Source: Candidatus Neoehrlichia procyonis str. RAC413
GTDB taxonomy: Bacteria; Pseudomonadota; Alphaproteobacteria; Rickettsiales; Anaplasmataceae
Assembly (NCBI RefSeq): GCF_000964795.1
Contig: NZ_LANX01000001.1
Coordinates: forward strand, 806,001-870,000
Direction: 5' to 3'
Length of the DNA stretch: 64,000 nt
Part shown: one piece after another, positions 28,775 through 38,532 of the stretch
Position numbering within the stretch: the stretch's first letter is position 1
How the letters are laid out: each line of letters begins with the position of its first letter
Notes under the pieces: model-generated
The model's input: the letters and a program-made list of their open reading frames with translations, nothing else
Told to the model about the DNA's origin: nothing
Database searches by the model: none
Made by a program: the position numbers and the translations under genes

Positions 28775-29326
28775 TTAACCAACGCTACATATAGTAATTT
28801 TACTTATTTCTGACAAATTTTGTAAATAGTTATTTAATGAAACATCTATTACATTAAAGCCTACTCTAACAATAAAACCACCTAAAATTTCAGGATTCAC
28901 ATTATTAATAATATTTTCAACTGTACCATATTTAGTTTTCAAAACATCAATAATGCCACTAACCTCCTTTTTTGATAATAAATAAGGTGACGTTATTTCT
29001 ACATCAAATCTTTTTTTATATTGCTTTACTAAAACAAAAAACTGTTCAAATATTGCTAATAACAAAGGAAATCGCCTATTTTCCATTACTACACATAGAA
29101 AATCCAGCAACACTTTCTCTAAATAATCCCTTACTGCATTAAAAACAGCACTTTTATCATCCACTGATACAATTGGGCTTATTAAAAACGAGTATACCTT
29201 ATCAACTTTAATAACTTCAGTAATAACCTTTACATCATTACACATTTTATCAATATTACTTTGAGATAAATCAAATAATACCTTCGCATAACAAAAAACT
29301 ACGTAACAAGAACTCCGTTGATTCAT
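28775..29326 (-). CDS. atpH: ATP synthase F1 subunit delta
   Basis: The 183-residue delta subunit (OSCP) links the F1 head to the peripheral stalk. The N-terminal helical bundle starts YAKVLFDLSQ, and the C-terminal region has the family pattern NPEILGGFIVRVGFNVIDVSLNNYLQNL. Sequence conservation in delta subunits is low, and position directly before atpA (19 bases) supports the call. The start ATG at 29326 is preceded by a long gap, so the promoter of the atpH-atpA-greA-ribB-smpB cluster should lie near 29330-29450. Confidence 0.93.
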   Translation of the reverse strand: MNQRSSCYVVFCYAKVLFDLSQSNIDKMCNDVKVITEVIKVDKVYSFLISPIVSVDDKSAVFNAVRDYLEKVLLDFLCVVMENRRFPLLLAIFEQFFVLVKQYKKRFDVEITSPYLLSKKEVSGIIDVLKTKYGTVENIINNVNPEILGGFIVRVGFNVIDVSLNNYLQNLSEISKITICSVG

Positions 29327-29998
29327 AATACTTAGCAGTATAAACAGCTAAAGGATTATACACTTCACCATAATATAGTCAAGAATTTTGTATTCCTTAT
29401 AATATACCTATGTAATTCAATTATATTCAACTTACATATCTCCTAAAATTTACAAATAACCATATTATAACTTAAGTAACATATCTCATAATGTTACAGA
29501 CGACTTATATTTTAACTATAACATATACTTTAGCACATAATTAATCCAATAAAATACATCTTAAATCACACAATTAGTTCAATTACATACAAATATCTTG
29601 TGTTTACAAATAAAAGCTATTCGTAGTAACAACTATATATCTGAGCATCTGTATTACAGATATTCTTATCTTCATCTTATTACCACCACCTTACAAAATC
29701 ATGTTAAACACCAATAAATATTGAAAATTAATTCAATACACTGCTTTTTGAGAAGTTGTCTATACTGCAGAAGTTATAATAACTCATTATATGCTGTAGA
29801 ATTTGATCATAATGCATATAAGGTATCAGGGCTTAAAGATGTAGGTGTTTCAGTAGTAAACGCTTTGTCCTAAAATGATTACATATCTATTTCATCTTGC
29901 AAATTTTTTATAAAATACTTAGCTACAATTAACATTAGTCTCACATCATTCACTTAAATATCCTATTTTATTTTGTTGAAATTTTATAAAGTACTATA
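29327..29998. other. Gap upstream of atpH holding a gyrB fragment
   Basis: About 670 bases with no intact gene. The middle contains the decayed gyrB piece (29750-29870). The right end, by the DUF1467 stop, and the left end, by the atpH start, show no distinctive terminator or promoter. Shortly before the fragment the sequence is plain AT-rich spacer. Confidence 0.55.
29750..29870 (+). pseudogene. Decayed fragment of gyrB (DNA gyrase subunit B)
   Basis: Read on the plus strand with frame changes, this stretch gives E-K-L-S, then TAEVIITH, then EFDHNAYKVSGLKDVGVSVVNALS. This matches the GyrB ATP-lid region, whose family consensus is close to AEVIMTxLHAGGKF followed by YKVSGGLHGVGxSVVNALS. One Gly of the GG pair is lost, His-Gly is changed to Lys-Asp, at least two frameshifts are needed and a TAA follows. 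It cannot be functional. The parent gyrB is not in the window. Confidence 0.88.
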
Positions 29999-30247
29999 TC
30001 ACGGCACCCAATTATATAAATATTCTAAATTAATATATCCATTAATTCGACAATAATAGTACAGTACGGCTAGGAGTATAGCAACAATTGTAGCAATAAC
30101 AACTTTTATTAATAAATAAGCCTTTGCAGGACTACCACTTGCTAATCCTACTGGCAAATTCTCATCTATTTTCACTTTAATAGGTAAAATTATAAAAAAG
30201 ATAATCCACCATGCTATTACAAAAAATACAGCAATATTTATAGCCAT
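29999..30247 (-). CDS. DUF1467 family small membrane protein
   Basis: An 82-residue protein with two predicted membrane helices (about residues 3-24 and 46-64). The first helix ends in the pattern W-W-x-x-F-F-x-x-L-P, followed by a small loop with GLASGSPAKAYLL, which fits the alphaproteobacterial DUF1467 family. Members are uncharacterised. It lies 52 bases after hemY on the same strand and may be the last gene of that cluster. The family call rests on remembered motif patterns. Confidence 0.75.
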   Translation of the reverse strand: MAINIAVFFVIAWWIIFFIILPIKVKIDENLPVGLASGSPAKAYLLIKVVIATIVAILLAVLYYYCRINGYINLEYLYNWVP

Positions 30248-30299
30248 AACAATATATATTCTTACATATTCAATTCAAAACACAACTTATATTACTAAA

Positions 30300-31532
30300 C
30301 TACATCCACTTAATCGAATCAAAAGCTTGACAGTAACTACACTCATAATACCATTCCGATACCGAACAATTACACACAGTACAACGCCAATGCAGATCAG
30401 GTATAGCGTTTTTCAGATTCTCAAAACACCATAAAGATTCCTTATAATCATCATGCAAATTTAAGCGTAATTTAATCATTAGCAAATAAAAAGATATGTA
30501 CTTATATTTATTTAGCGCATCATTTAAATACTGCAAGGCAACATTATATTGCCGTAAGTTTATTGATTTTTGTACCATCAAATATTTACTAAAGTAATAA
30601 TTTGGAGATATCTTATATAATATATCAGTAGCTTGATTTTTATCATCAGATACCTCCAAATAAAGTATAGCCACATGCTTATGTGCACTAACTTTATACT
30701 GATGTTCAAGCAAATTTATAGCTTTTTGTTTATTATCAATTTTTATGTATAATTTTGCCTTTAAAATAGTAATAAATAAATCTTTAACACACTTACTTTC
30801 TACATCATTTAAAATTTTTAATCCCTCTCTATATTTTTCATTACGATAACATTGATCAGCTGCGGCATAACCTACCACTGCTAGCATTCTTGCAGCATCA
30901 TATGGTAATAATACATGAGATTTTATGGCATACTTTAACTCTACTATTGCAGCACACCACTTTTTTTCAATACAACAAATTTCTATTCTAAAAATCACTG
31001 ACCAAAATTGTTTAATAAAAACTTGGTTAAGTTTTTTTAAAAGTTGTAATTGGCAATATTTACTTTTTTCTTTTTTTACAAAACCCAATAATAACAACCC
31101 TAGAAACTTATTAAGAGAAGCTTGAGGTGCCAATGCAAAATATTTTTCTGCCTCCTCATATTCCCCTATTTTAAAATATAAGCAGGCCTTAAATATATTA
31201 AATTTATTGCTAAAACCTTTAAATTTTTTTACATACCTTTTAACTTCATGACTTTCACCAAAACATAAATATGAACTCCCAGTTATAAAGGAATCTATTT
31301 CTTTGTGCAAAAAATATACTTTTATATTATATACACGCAAAACAATATATGTAATGATACGTGCTAATATAATCAATAAAAATATAACAATACTTAATAG
31401 AAATAGCATAACTACTATATTCAATTCAATGCTATAGCCAAGGCATTCTATTTTGCAAAACATTCCTTCATAATTTACGGAGCATAATCCTGCAACAATA
31501 GCAATAATTAAAATTAACATACAAGTAGTCAT
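30300..31532 (-). CDS. hemY: HemY-like TPR membrane protein
   Basis: A 410-residue protein with two N-terminal membrane helices (residues 5-22 and 38-62), then a helical repeat domain rich in TPR-like pairs. Near the C-terminus CTVCNC and CSYC (about residues 384-402) form a rubredoxin-like zinc knuckle ending in FDSIKW. This is the layout of alphaproteobacterial HemY, an inner-membrane protein linked by position to late heme synthesis; its biochemical role is unclear and it is not the Gram-positive oxidase of the same name. Its ATG overlaps the stop of the preceding gene (ATGA), so the two are translationally coupled. Confidence 0.85.
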   Translation of the reverse strand: MTTCMLILIIAIVAGLCSVNYEGMFCKIECLGYSIELNIVVMLFLLSIVIFLLIILARIITYIVLRVYNIKVYFLHKEIDSFITGSSYLCFGESHEVKRYVKKFKGFSNKFNIFKACLYFKIGEYEEAEKYFALAPQASLNKFLGLLLLGFVKKEKSKYCQLQLLKKLNQVFIKQFWSVIFRIEICCIEKKWCAAIVELKYAIKSHVLLPYDAARMLAVVGYAAADQCYRNEKYREGLKILNDVESKCVKDLFITILKAKLYIKIDNKQKAINLLEHQYKVSAHKHVAILYLEVSDDKNQATDILYKISPNYYFSKYLMVQKSINLRQYNVALQYLNDALNKYKYISFYLLMIKLRLNLHDDYKESLWCFENLKNAIPDLHWRCTVCNCSVSEWYYECSYCQAFDSIKWM

Positions 31533-32299
31533 GTATTACCAGAAGCTGCAATAATATGTTTTAAAAGCTGATTATATATTACTGATATACTCTTTTCAAT
31601 AATCACTAAATCTTCAAGTTGAGTAATCCATAACTGTAAGTCATGAAAGGAATGTAATTCTCTTTTTGCAAAATCCAATGCATCAGTCCAGTAATTATTA
31701 CTGATATAAAACTCCAACTTTGTTAAGTTTTTCCATAATTTATTATTGTTATTCTTAATCAAAATCCATTTTGATAAAAGTTTTTCAAATGAACTAGCAT
31801 TTTTATAATGATAATTATTAATTATAATTTTAAAAGATCCTTTTAATTTAATAAAAGTGCTAATTTCTTTATTAAGCAACTCCTCTATTGTATTTATTGC
31901 ACTTTCAATATCATGATCATCAATTTCTTGTAAAATTTGCTTAACTGTATAAATTTTATTTTTTGTTAAAGTACTATTAAAGAACGACTCTCTTAGATCT
32001 ATAACAGATAATAATAATTTTGACAGGCATTTTTCCTTTACGCAGCCATCTTTACCTACAACCAAATTATTCTTGGCAATTGACATTCTAATTTTGTCTA
32101 TTTTTGATAATATCATTGCTTCACTATTCATAACCTTTGCATCAAATTTATCAAACAACTGCATACAGTGCTGATTATAAATGTTCAAATCCTTCTTGAT
32201 GTCTAGTAAATAAAAAATAATAGCTCCAAACCAAAAAGAAAAAGTGCATAATATTATACACCATATCCATGTATATCTCGTCATTAAAGCCCTATTCAT
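31529..32299 (-). CDS. Membrane-anchored helical protein, possible reduced Mic60/mitofilin homolog
   Basis: A 256-residue protein with one N-terminal membrane helix (about residues 10-31) and a predicted all-helical remainder including a possible coiled coil (40-75). The C-terminal third (180-256) has short amphipathic helices around YWTDALDFAKREL and LQLWITQLEDL, resembling the mitofilin-domain pattern. In many alphaproteobacteria Mic60 is encoded directly upstream of hemY, exactly this position. Sequence similarity is weak by eye, and the protein is shorter than usual Mic60, so the family assignment is inference. It overlaps the upstream LolC-like gene by eight bases and hemY by four. Confidence 0.7.
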   Translation of the reverse strand: MNRALMTRYTWIWCIILCTFSFWFGAIIFYLLDIKKDLNIYNQHCMQLFDKFDAKVMNSEAMILSKIDKIRMSIAKNNLVVGKDGCVKEKCLSKLLLSVIDLRESFFNSTLTKNKIYTVKQILQEIDDHDIESAINTIEELLNKEISTFIKLKGSFKIIINNYHYKNASSFEKLLSKWILIKNNNNKLWKNLTKLEFYISNNYWTDALDFAKRELHSFHDLQLWITQLEDLVIIEKSISVIYNQLLKHIIAASGNT

Positions 32300-33527
32300 A
32301 TTTTAAAATATTTACTGGATCTTGATATGCAGCTTTTAAAGAAGGAGGTATCGCTATAATAAAAGCAATACCTATAGCTAATGCAGAAATGCGTACCACA
32401 TCTTCCATTAACAACTCCGAAGGGATACTGCTTAAAAAATACACTATAGGATCAAAAAGACTACTATGTGTTACACTTTCAAAAAATATTCTTATTCTAT
32501 TAATATTTAAGGAAAATCCAATACCCATCATACAGCCAATTACCGTACCCACTACTCCTATTAGAGTACCACATATACAAAATATTCTCATTATACACCA
32601 TCTACTTGCACCCATAGTTCGCATAATTGCAATAGCTTGCTTCTTATCTTGTACTAAAATTGAAATACTAGAAATAATATTAAATGCTGCAACAACTACT
32701 ATTAGCGTTAATATTAAAAACATCACATTACTTTCAATTTGTAATGCACGAAAATATTGTCCTTGTTGTATTTTCCAATCTTCAAGCTTATAATTGACTT
32801 TATTCTGTATTAACTTTAATATTTCCGAAGACTTATTTACGTCTTTCAAAAACACCTCAATATACCTAACTTTATTGCCATATTTAAATAAAATTTGTGA
32901 AAATTTTATAGGCATATATATAAATGTATTATCATACTCATACATCCCTATATCAAACAATCCTACTACTTTATATGTTTTTACCCTTGGAATTGATCCT
33001 AAGATTGTCATAAAACCATCTGGTGAAATTATAGTAACACTATCTCCATATTTCACTTGTAAGTTTTCTGCCAATCTTGCACCAAGTATTACCCCTTGAT
33101 TAAATTTATCTACACTTCCATCTACTATGCTATTAAAAAGAACTTTTTTATTTATTATATCCTGTTGATCAATACCTCTTACTACAGCTCCTAAAACTTT
33201 ATTATTTGATTGAATCATTACTTGATTTTCAGTTATAGGGATTACTGCTGTTACAGCTTCAATGTTTTTAATAGAATTAGCAACACTACGATAATCATCA
33301 CCGTCACAATAAACAGTAATATGCCCATTCATACCCAAAATACTATTTAACAACTGTGTAGAGAACCCGTGCATTACTGACATAACAACAATTAATGCAG
33401 CTACACCTAATGCTATACCCAAAACTGAGAGCATAGTAACCATCGAACAAAACCAATATCTATTTTTTGCTCGTAAATACCGCAATGCTAACGTTAATTC
33501 TAGTCTTAAGGACACTTCTACAAGCAA
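32292..33527 (-). CDS. LolC/LolE-type lipoprotein-releasing ABC permease
   Basis: A 411-residue permease of the LolCE family, which with LolD extracts lipoproteins from the inner membrane for transfer to LolA. One N-terminal helix (about 27-50) begins in ALRYLRAKNRYWFCSMVTMLSVLGIALGVAALI (landmarks ALRYLRA and LGVAAL), a large periplasmic domain spans 55-265, and three helices follow (270-300, 318-345, 375-398), as expected. A single LolC/E protein is common outside Enterobacteria, where it forms a homodimer. The start is uncertain: TTG 33527 is used here, and GTG 33515 is an equally good choice. It overlaps the next gene by eight bases. LolD is not in the window. Confidence 0.9.
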   Translation of the reverse strand: MLVEVSLRLELTLALRYLRAKNRYWFCSMVTMLSVLGIALGVAALIVVMSVMHGFSTQLLNSILGMNGHITVYCDGDDYRSVANSIKNIEAVTAVIPITENQVMIQSNNKVLGAVVRGIDQQDIINKKVLFNSIVDGSVDKFNQGVILGARLAENLQVKYGDSVTIISPDGFMTILGSIPRVKTYKVVGLFDIGMYEYDNTFIYMPIKFSQILFKYGNKVRYIEVFLKDVNKSSEILKLIQNKVNYKLEDWKIQQGQYFRALQIESNVMFLILTLIVVVAAFNIISSISILVQDKKQAIAIMRTMGASRWCIMRIFCICGTLIGVVGTVIGCMMGIGFSLNINRIRIFFESVTHSSLFDPIVYFLSSIPSELLMEDVVRISALAIGIAFIIAIPPSLKAAYQDPVNILKYE

Positions 33528-33778
33528 TTTTATAAAGTTTACTTATATCATGATTAAAAAAAAGTAGCAATTCATATAAAAGTATGCATCAATTATAATA
33601 AAATGAAAATTATCTACATGGCAAAACTACAAATTTTAGTGTAGCACAAAAAAAATTTTACAGTGTAATTTTATGTATATAGGATAGAATTTATGATAGG
33701 GTAATTATAAGCACAATAAAGTTTATTATATATAGTCATATAGCTATTCTCCAGTATTAAAAAATAACAGTAATAAAA

Positions 33779-34801
33779 ATGAAAATTGTTCCATCAAAGT
33801 TACAGAATTTTTTACGTAATCCAAAAATGTTTTGTAAAGTACTACTGTATGGCAATGATAACTGTAAAATTAATATTTACACTAAAAAAATAGTTAATCA
33901 TATTAATAGTAATAATGATTATGCAATAACCAAAATAGAATTCACAACAATTAACAAAAATCCTGAGCTATTACTCTTAAACTTAACAACAATACCAATG
34001 TTTTATACTAAACAATTGCTCATTATTACAAATGCAAAAGAACCCTTTAATGAAGAACTTAAAAATATTATCAATCAAAATAATTCTGAACAAAATTATA
34101 TAATAATTATAGCTGGAGAACTATCAAATCCATCTCCATTAAAAACTTATTACAATAATTCCATTGATTCAGCATCTATAGGATGCTATAAAAATGACAA
34201 TAAAAACCTTGATTATATTATTAAAGATTTTTTATCCACAAATAAAATAGAATATGACAACACTGTAATACAATACATTTACAAATACTTCTATAATAAT
34301 GAATCAGAAATATTATCACAACTTAACAAACTTTTGCTATACATTGGAAATAAAAAAAAACTTACTATTGAAGATATAAATAAAAGCCTTTCCACAGAAT
34401 TAAATCCCACACTAGAAAGCTTATACATTTCTATAGTTGAAAAAAACATTCCCAACTTTATTCAAATTACTGATCTGCTACTACAAAGTAAGTTTACACC
34501 TATAACTCTAACTAGAGTTATAGCAAAGTATTTCATGCAATTAGAACACCTATCGAGACAAGTACAAAGCGGTCAATCAGTACATAAAGCCATTCAAGAA
34601 ATATATCCCCCTATATTTTTCAAGCTAATACCAACAGTAAAAAAACATCTTACCATAATTAAATATCAAAATATTAATGATATACTCAATAAACTATTAG
34701 AGATAGAAATACAATGCAAGAAATCTGAGTCAATCCAAAAAACTATTTTTAAGTATTACATGACAACCATAATTAATTCCACTGTTATTAGTAAAAATTA
34801 A
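33779..34801 (+). CDS. holA: DNA polymerase III subunit delta
   Basis: HolA opens the beta clamp within the clamp loader. The 340-residue protein has the family N-terminal pattern with VLLYGNDNCKI (residues 21-31), an AAA+-like domain, and the TIPMFYTKQLLIITNA segment (landmark PMF near residue 77) that carries the beta-binding wedge. The C-terminal collar domain contains TLTRVIAKYFMQLEHL (about 243-258). Sequence conservation in this family is low, so the call relies on the overall pattern and length. It stands alone, divergent from the lolC-like gene (about 250 bases between). Confidence 0.88.
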   Translation: MKIVPSKLQNFLRNPKMFCKVLLYGNDNCKINIYTKKIVNHINSNNDYAITKIEFTTINKNPELLLLNLTTIPMFYTKQLLIITNAKEPFNEELKNIINQNNSEQNYIIIIAGELSNPSPLKTYYNNSIDSASIGCYKNDNKNLDYIIKDFLSTNKIEYDNTVIQYIYKYFYNNESEILSQLNKLLLYIGNKKKLTIEDINKSLSTELNPTLESLYISIVEKNIPNFIQITDLLLQSKFTPITLTRVIAKYFMQLEHLSRQVQSGQSVHKAIQEIYPPIFFKLIPTVKKHLTIIKYQNINDILNKLLEIEIQCKKSESIQKTIFKYYMTTIINSTVISKN

Positions 34802-35559
34802 ATTAACATTCAAAAATAAGCGTCATAGCAATCTTATAATCACTATCATAACATTACAATAAAGAATTCTTTTTTGTAACTACCATGATGTTACCATACT
34901 TAAAAAGTAAATAGCACTTTTTTTCTCTGATATTTAATAAGTTAATGGTAACTACCCAATTTACCTATCCATTATAATTCTTTGTTAAATATCAACAGCA
35001 ATAATAATCAAAATCAGTTACACAGTATGTATATATAAAATATTAGCTAGGAATAATCTACCCAACATTAAAAACCTTCTCATATTAATTAAGCTTATCA
35101 CATTGGAATTAAGAACACAGCATTAACTTTATATTAAATATTACAAAATCAACTTATGTCTAGTAAAATTACACAAATTAATACACTACCAATTTACTGT
35201 TCAAATTTATAAATATACTGCCATTTCTAATATAGATATCAAGCTAAAGTTTCTTCTCTGCAAAAAGAACCATAATTTATATTAAACAAACTTTTGTTGT
35301 AGCAGCGACTGAAAACTATATAACAAAGTCAATATCAGCATAATAAATAGTTACTATACAAACTTACCATAACAATTCTACTATTAGAAAATGCTAATCT
35401 GTAATATCATAAAATTTTACAATAGCTTAAAAACATATAACAATACTTATTATTTAAAAAACTTGTAGAAGTTATAAAACACTTACCATAAAGCCAATCA
35501 TTCAATACAGGCTTGTGCATTCACTTTTTTTTTGAATACTTTCCAGCACAATACTACTT
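34802..35559. other. Convergent gap between holA and gshA
   Basis: About 760 bases between two gene 3' ends. I translated both strands by eye and found only short, stop-rich frames. No GC-containing terminator stands out. A T-run of nine bases at 35525-35533 lies close to the gshA end. Confidence 0.45.
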
Positions 35560-36771
35560 TCATATTGCCATATCCTTTTCATATTCATACATTTCAATTG
35601 CTGCTGATAAAACTGCAAGTTTACTTACCAAATACCAAATTTTCCTTTTTTCTTTTACCATTTGATAACCTATATCAATAAAACAGCAACCGGAAGAATT
35701 CAAATTAGAAAATATGTCTTTTTTTGTATTATAACGATATAAACAACATACAGGATCTTCTCCTATATAATATATTAACGGTTCAGATACATAATCATTA
35801 AATCGATCAATAGTTAATATACCTTCCTGAATAAGTACGCTGTTAACAATTTTACCGCCTTTGATTTTCCGCATTTTATTACGATTTTTTTTATTAAGAT
35901 TAAATATATCATCTCCTCCATAGGCAGTAATAATACCCATACCATATGTACCATTATTAGCCTTAACAAAAACATACGGTAATTCTTTAATGCTATAAAG
36001 TAAAAACTTTTCCTTAATTTTAGATATTAAATTCTCAACCCCATTAGCAATATTTTCTATATCTTGGCTATTAAAAAAACACAAATTTTCATAACTTGCA
36101 AATAATGCATAAATCAACCAATGATCTATACCAAATTCTTTACAAAACTCTAAAGATATAGCTTTATAAATACTAAAGTGTCTTGATTTACGTCTCCAAA
36201 ACCACCCTAAACACAATGATGGCATTACATACTGATACGACAAATTTTGCAAAACATCAGGTATACCATTTGTCATATCACTATTTATTAAAACTAAATC
36301 CGGAACAAACCCACAATTAGTTTGAATTATCCCTGTTTGATTAACAATACATTGAACATTTAAGATCTTTCCTGCAGAAGAATTAACCTGAATATCATGA
36401 CCTATATTACACATTCCTACTACAGCATAAAATCCAGCAATATTTACTATATTTTTAAGTGCAATAATATTATCTATATATTTTAAATTTCGTGTACATT
36501 CTTCTGCAATAATTAATATCTTTTTACAATTATCATACTTAAGTAAATACTTACGTAACAAATTTGCAGCATAATTTTTTGATTTAGTATTAAAGTTATT
36601 ATACCCTGCAGGAAAAATGTTGGTATCAATAGGAGCAATTTTATATCCTGAATTTCGTAAATCAACAGAAGTATTTAAAATTGGTGGATAACATAAAAAT
36701 TTCTCCGAAAACCAATTTTCTATTTCCCGCTCATACCTTGCAAGCACACTTTCTAATATTTTATCAAGCAT
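35560..36771 (-). CDS. gshA: Glutamate-cysteine ligase, alternative proteobacterial type
   Basis: This 403-residue protein matches the alternative GshA family (first defined in acidithiobacilli and found in many alpha- and betaproteobacteria), which makes gamma-glutamylcysteine, the first step of glutathione synthesis. Landmarks are SVDLRNSGYKIAPIDTNIFPAGYNN (split over residues 35-60), the ATP-grasp-like FVKANNGTYGMGI near residues 278-290, and IQEGI near 325. It differs from the E. coli GshA and plant-type families. The gene stands alone on the minus strand between two long gaps. Presence of gshA fits a cytoplasm that keeps glutathione. Confidence 0.9.
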   Translation of the reverse strand: MLDKILESVLARYEREIENWFSEKFLCYPPILNTSVDLRNSGYKIAPIDTNIFPAGYNNFNTKSKNYAANLLRKYLLKYDNCKKILIIAEECTRNLKYIDNIIALKNIVNIAGFYAVVGMCNIGHDIQVNSSAGKILNVQCIVNQTGIIQTNCGFVPDLVLINSDMTNGIPDVLQNLSYQYVMPSLCLGWFWRRKSRHFSIYKAISLEFCKEFGIDHWLIYALFASYENLCFFNSQDIENIANGVENLISKIKEKFLLYSIKELPYVFVKANNGTYGMGIITAYGGDDIFNLNKKNRNKMRKIKGGKIVNSVLIQEGILTIDRFNDYVSEPLIYYIGEDPVCCLYRYNTKKDIFSNLNSSGCCFIDIGYQMVKEKRKIWYLVSKLAVLSAAIEMYEYEKDMAI

Positions 36772-37257
36772 TAATATTTATCTACAACAACAATTTTAAC
36801 AACCCATATAAAGCAACACAGTAACAAACAGTAATATTACATTAACATCTTAACATAAGCAGTCTAGCAAAAATAAAGACTCTAATGCAACAAATTAATA
36901 AGTACATTACAGAATATAAATAATAACTTAATAACTATAAAAATTTTATATACTATCACGCATTCTATATAATTTATAATGCGCATTACTAACTTAATTT
37001 ATGTCATATTTCGGTACTCACAAATTGAAATTATGTCAAGTATTAAATAACTCAACAAATACCTACTAGCCAAAATGTAAAAACCAAATAATTACTAAAA
37101 TAAAAATATAAGTATACTACAAATAGTTACGTCTATTAATTTTAAGAAATACCCGTTAATACTATTAAACATGCACAATATTGCCCATATTAATATAGCA
37201 AAAATCATTCATTATAAAATGTATTTGTTTATTGCAATCACAAATACGTTAAAGTAT
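36772..37257. other. Gap between gltA and gshA
   Basis: About 490 bases, both flanking genes on the minus strand, so this region holds the gshA promoter and the gltA 3' end. A 22-codon plus-strand frame from ATG 37003 has no ribosome-binding site. I see no other feature. Confidence 0.45.
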
Positions 37258-38493
37258 TTACATTCCTGTATATAATTGGCGCGGCCTACATATTTTATTA
37301 TTATTATCACTTTTCATTTCGCACCATTGCGCTGACCATCCAGCAGTTCTAGCTAATGCAAATAATGTTGTAAACATATTTATAGGTATACCTATTGCTT
37401 TAAGAATAAGACCAGAATAAAAGTCTATATTAGGATATAATTTTCTTTCAAGAAAATAATCATCCTTCAAAGCTATAGACTCTAACTGCAATGCTACTTC
37501 TAGAAGTGGATCATTAATCCTCAAACTTTCTAAAACTTTATTACATATATCCTGCATAATACGCGCTCTTGGATCATAATTTTTATATATCCTATGGCCA
37601 AAACCCATTAATCTACTTTTTTTATCCTTAACATTTTGGATAAACTGTTGCACATTTTTGGGATCACCTATTTCTATCAACATTTTAACAACTGCTTCAT
37701 TTGCACCACCATGAGCTGGTCCCCATAAAGTTACAACACCAGCACTAAGACAAGCAAACAAATTTCCACCTGCAGATCCTGAAAGCCTTACAGCAGCCGT
37801 AGATGCATTTTGTTCATGATCTGCATGTAAAATAAATATAATATCTAAAGCTCTAGCGATAACATTATTTACTTCATCATCATCAAAATCCAAAAACATC
37901 ATACTGGCAAAATTATTGCTATAACTTAAATTTTTATGAGATAAAACAATACTTTTATTAACTACATGTCTATAAATTGTAGCTATAATACTAGGCACTT
38001 TAGCAATTGATAAAGTAGCACACTTTAAACAGTCGTTCACTATTTCTGAACCATGATAATATGCTGATAATGCAGCAAAGCATGCATTTAAAATAGCCAT
38101 AGGATGTGAATCTCTTGGAAAAGACTGTACGACATCACACACTTGTTGAGGTATAGAGTATTCTTTTATAACATTAGAAGAGAAATCCTCAAACTCATCC
38201 TTATTAGGTAAAGCACCATAAAATAATAAATATGCAATTTCTAAAAAACTATGTTGCATATTTACTAAATGTTCAATATTATAGCCTCTATATCGCAATA
38301 TACCTTCTTCACCATTAATAAAAGTAATTTTAGACACACAAGCAGCAGTTGACATAAAGCCTGGATCATAGGCAAAAACTTTACAACTCCTATATAAAGA
38401 ACTTATATCCAACACATCTGGTCCATAACTACCATGCAATACTTGTAGTTCTACCTGTTCATCATCCAAACTTAATACTGCTTTTTTAACCAT
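37258..38493 (-). CDS. gltA: Citrate synthase
   Basis: Citrate synthase condenses oxaloacetate and acetyl-CoA at the entry of the TCA cycle. The 411-residue protein is a type II (proteobacterial) form. Catalytic residues are visible in ILHADHEQNASTAAVRLSGS (first His, near residue 220), WGPAHGGANEAV (second His, near 255) and GFGHRIYKNYDPRA (Asp near 315). Length is slightly below the 430 of E. coli. The acetyl-CoA would come from the pyruvate dehydrogenase subunits also encoded in this window. guaA lies 39 bases upstream on the same strand. Confidence 0.97.
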   Translation of the reverse strand: MVKKAVLSLDDEQVELQVLHGSYGPDVLDISSLYRSCKVFAYDPGFMSTAACVSKITFINGEEGILRYRGYNIEHLVNMQHSFLEIAYLLFYGALPNKDEFEDFSSNVIKEYSIPQQVCDVVQSFPRDSHPMAILNACFAALSAYYHGSEIVNDCLKCATLSIAKVPSIIATIYRHVVNKSIVLSHKNLSYSNNFASMMFLDFDDDEVNNVIARALDIIFILHADHEQNASTAAVRLSGSAGGNLFACLSAGVVTLWGPAHGGANEAVVKMLIEIGDPKNVQQFIQNVKDKKSRLMGFGHRIYKNYDPRARIMQDICNKVLESLRINDPLLEVALQLESIALKDDYFLERKLYPNIDFYSGLILKAIGIPINMFTTLFALARTAGWSAQWCEMKSDNNNKICRPRQLYTGM

Positions 38494-38532
38494 ACAATAC
38501 CTAATATAATCATGACATATTAAAAAGCGAAG

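Noticed and set aside
32389-32793. 134-codon plus-strand frame
   Set aside because: It lies antisense to the LolC-like gene; composition is that of reversed membrane codons and no family is recognised.
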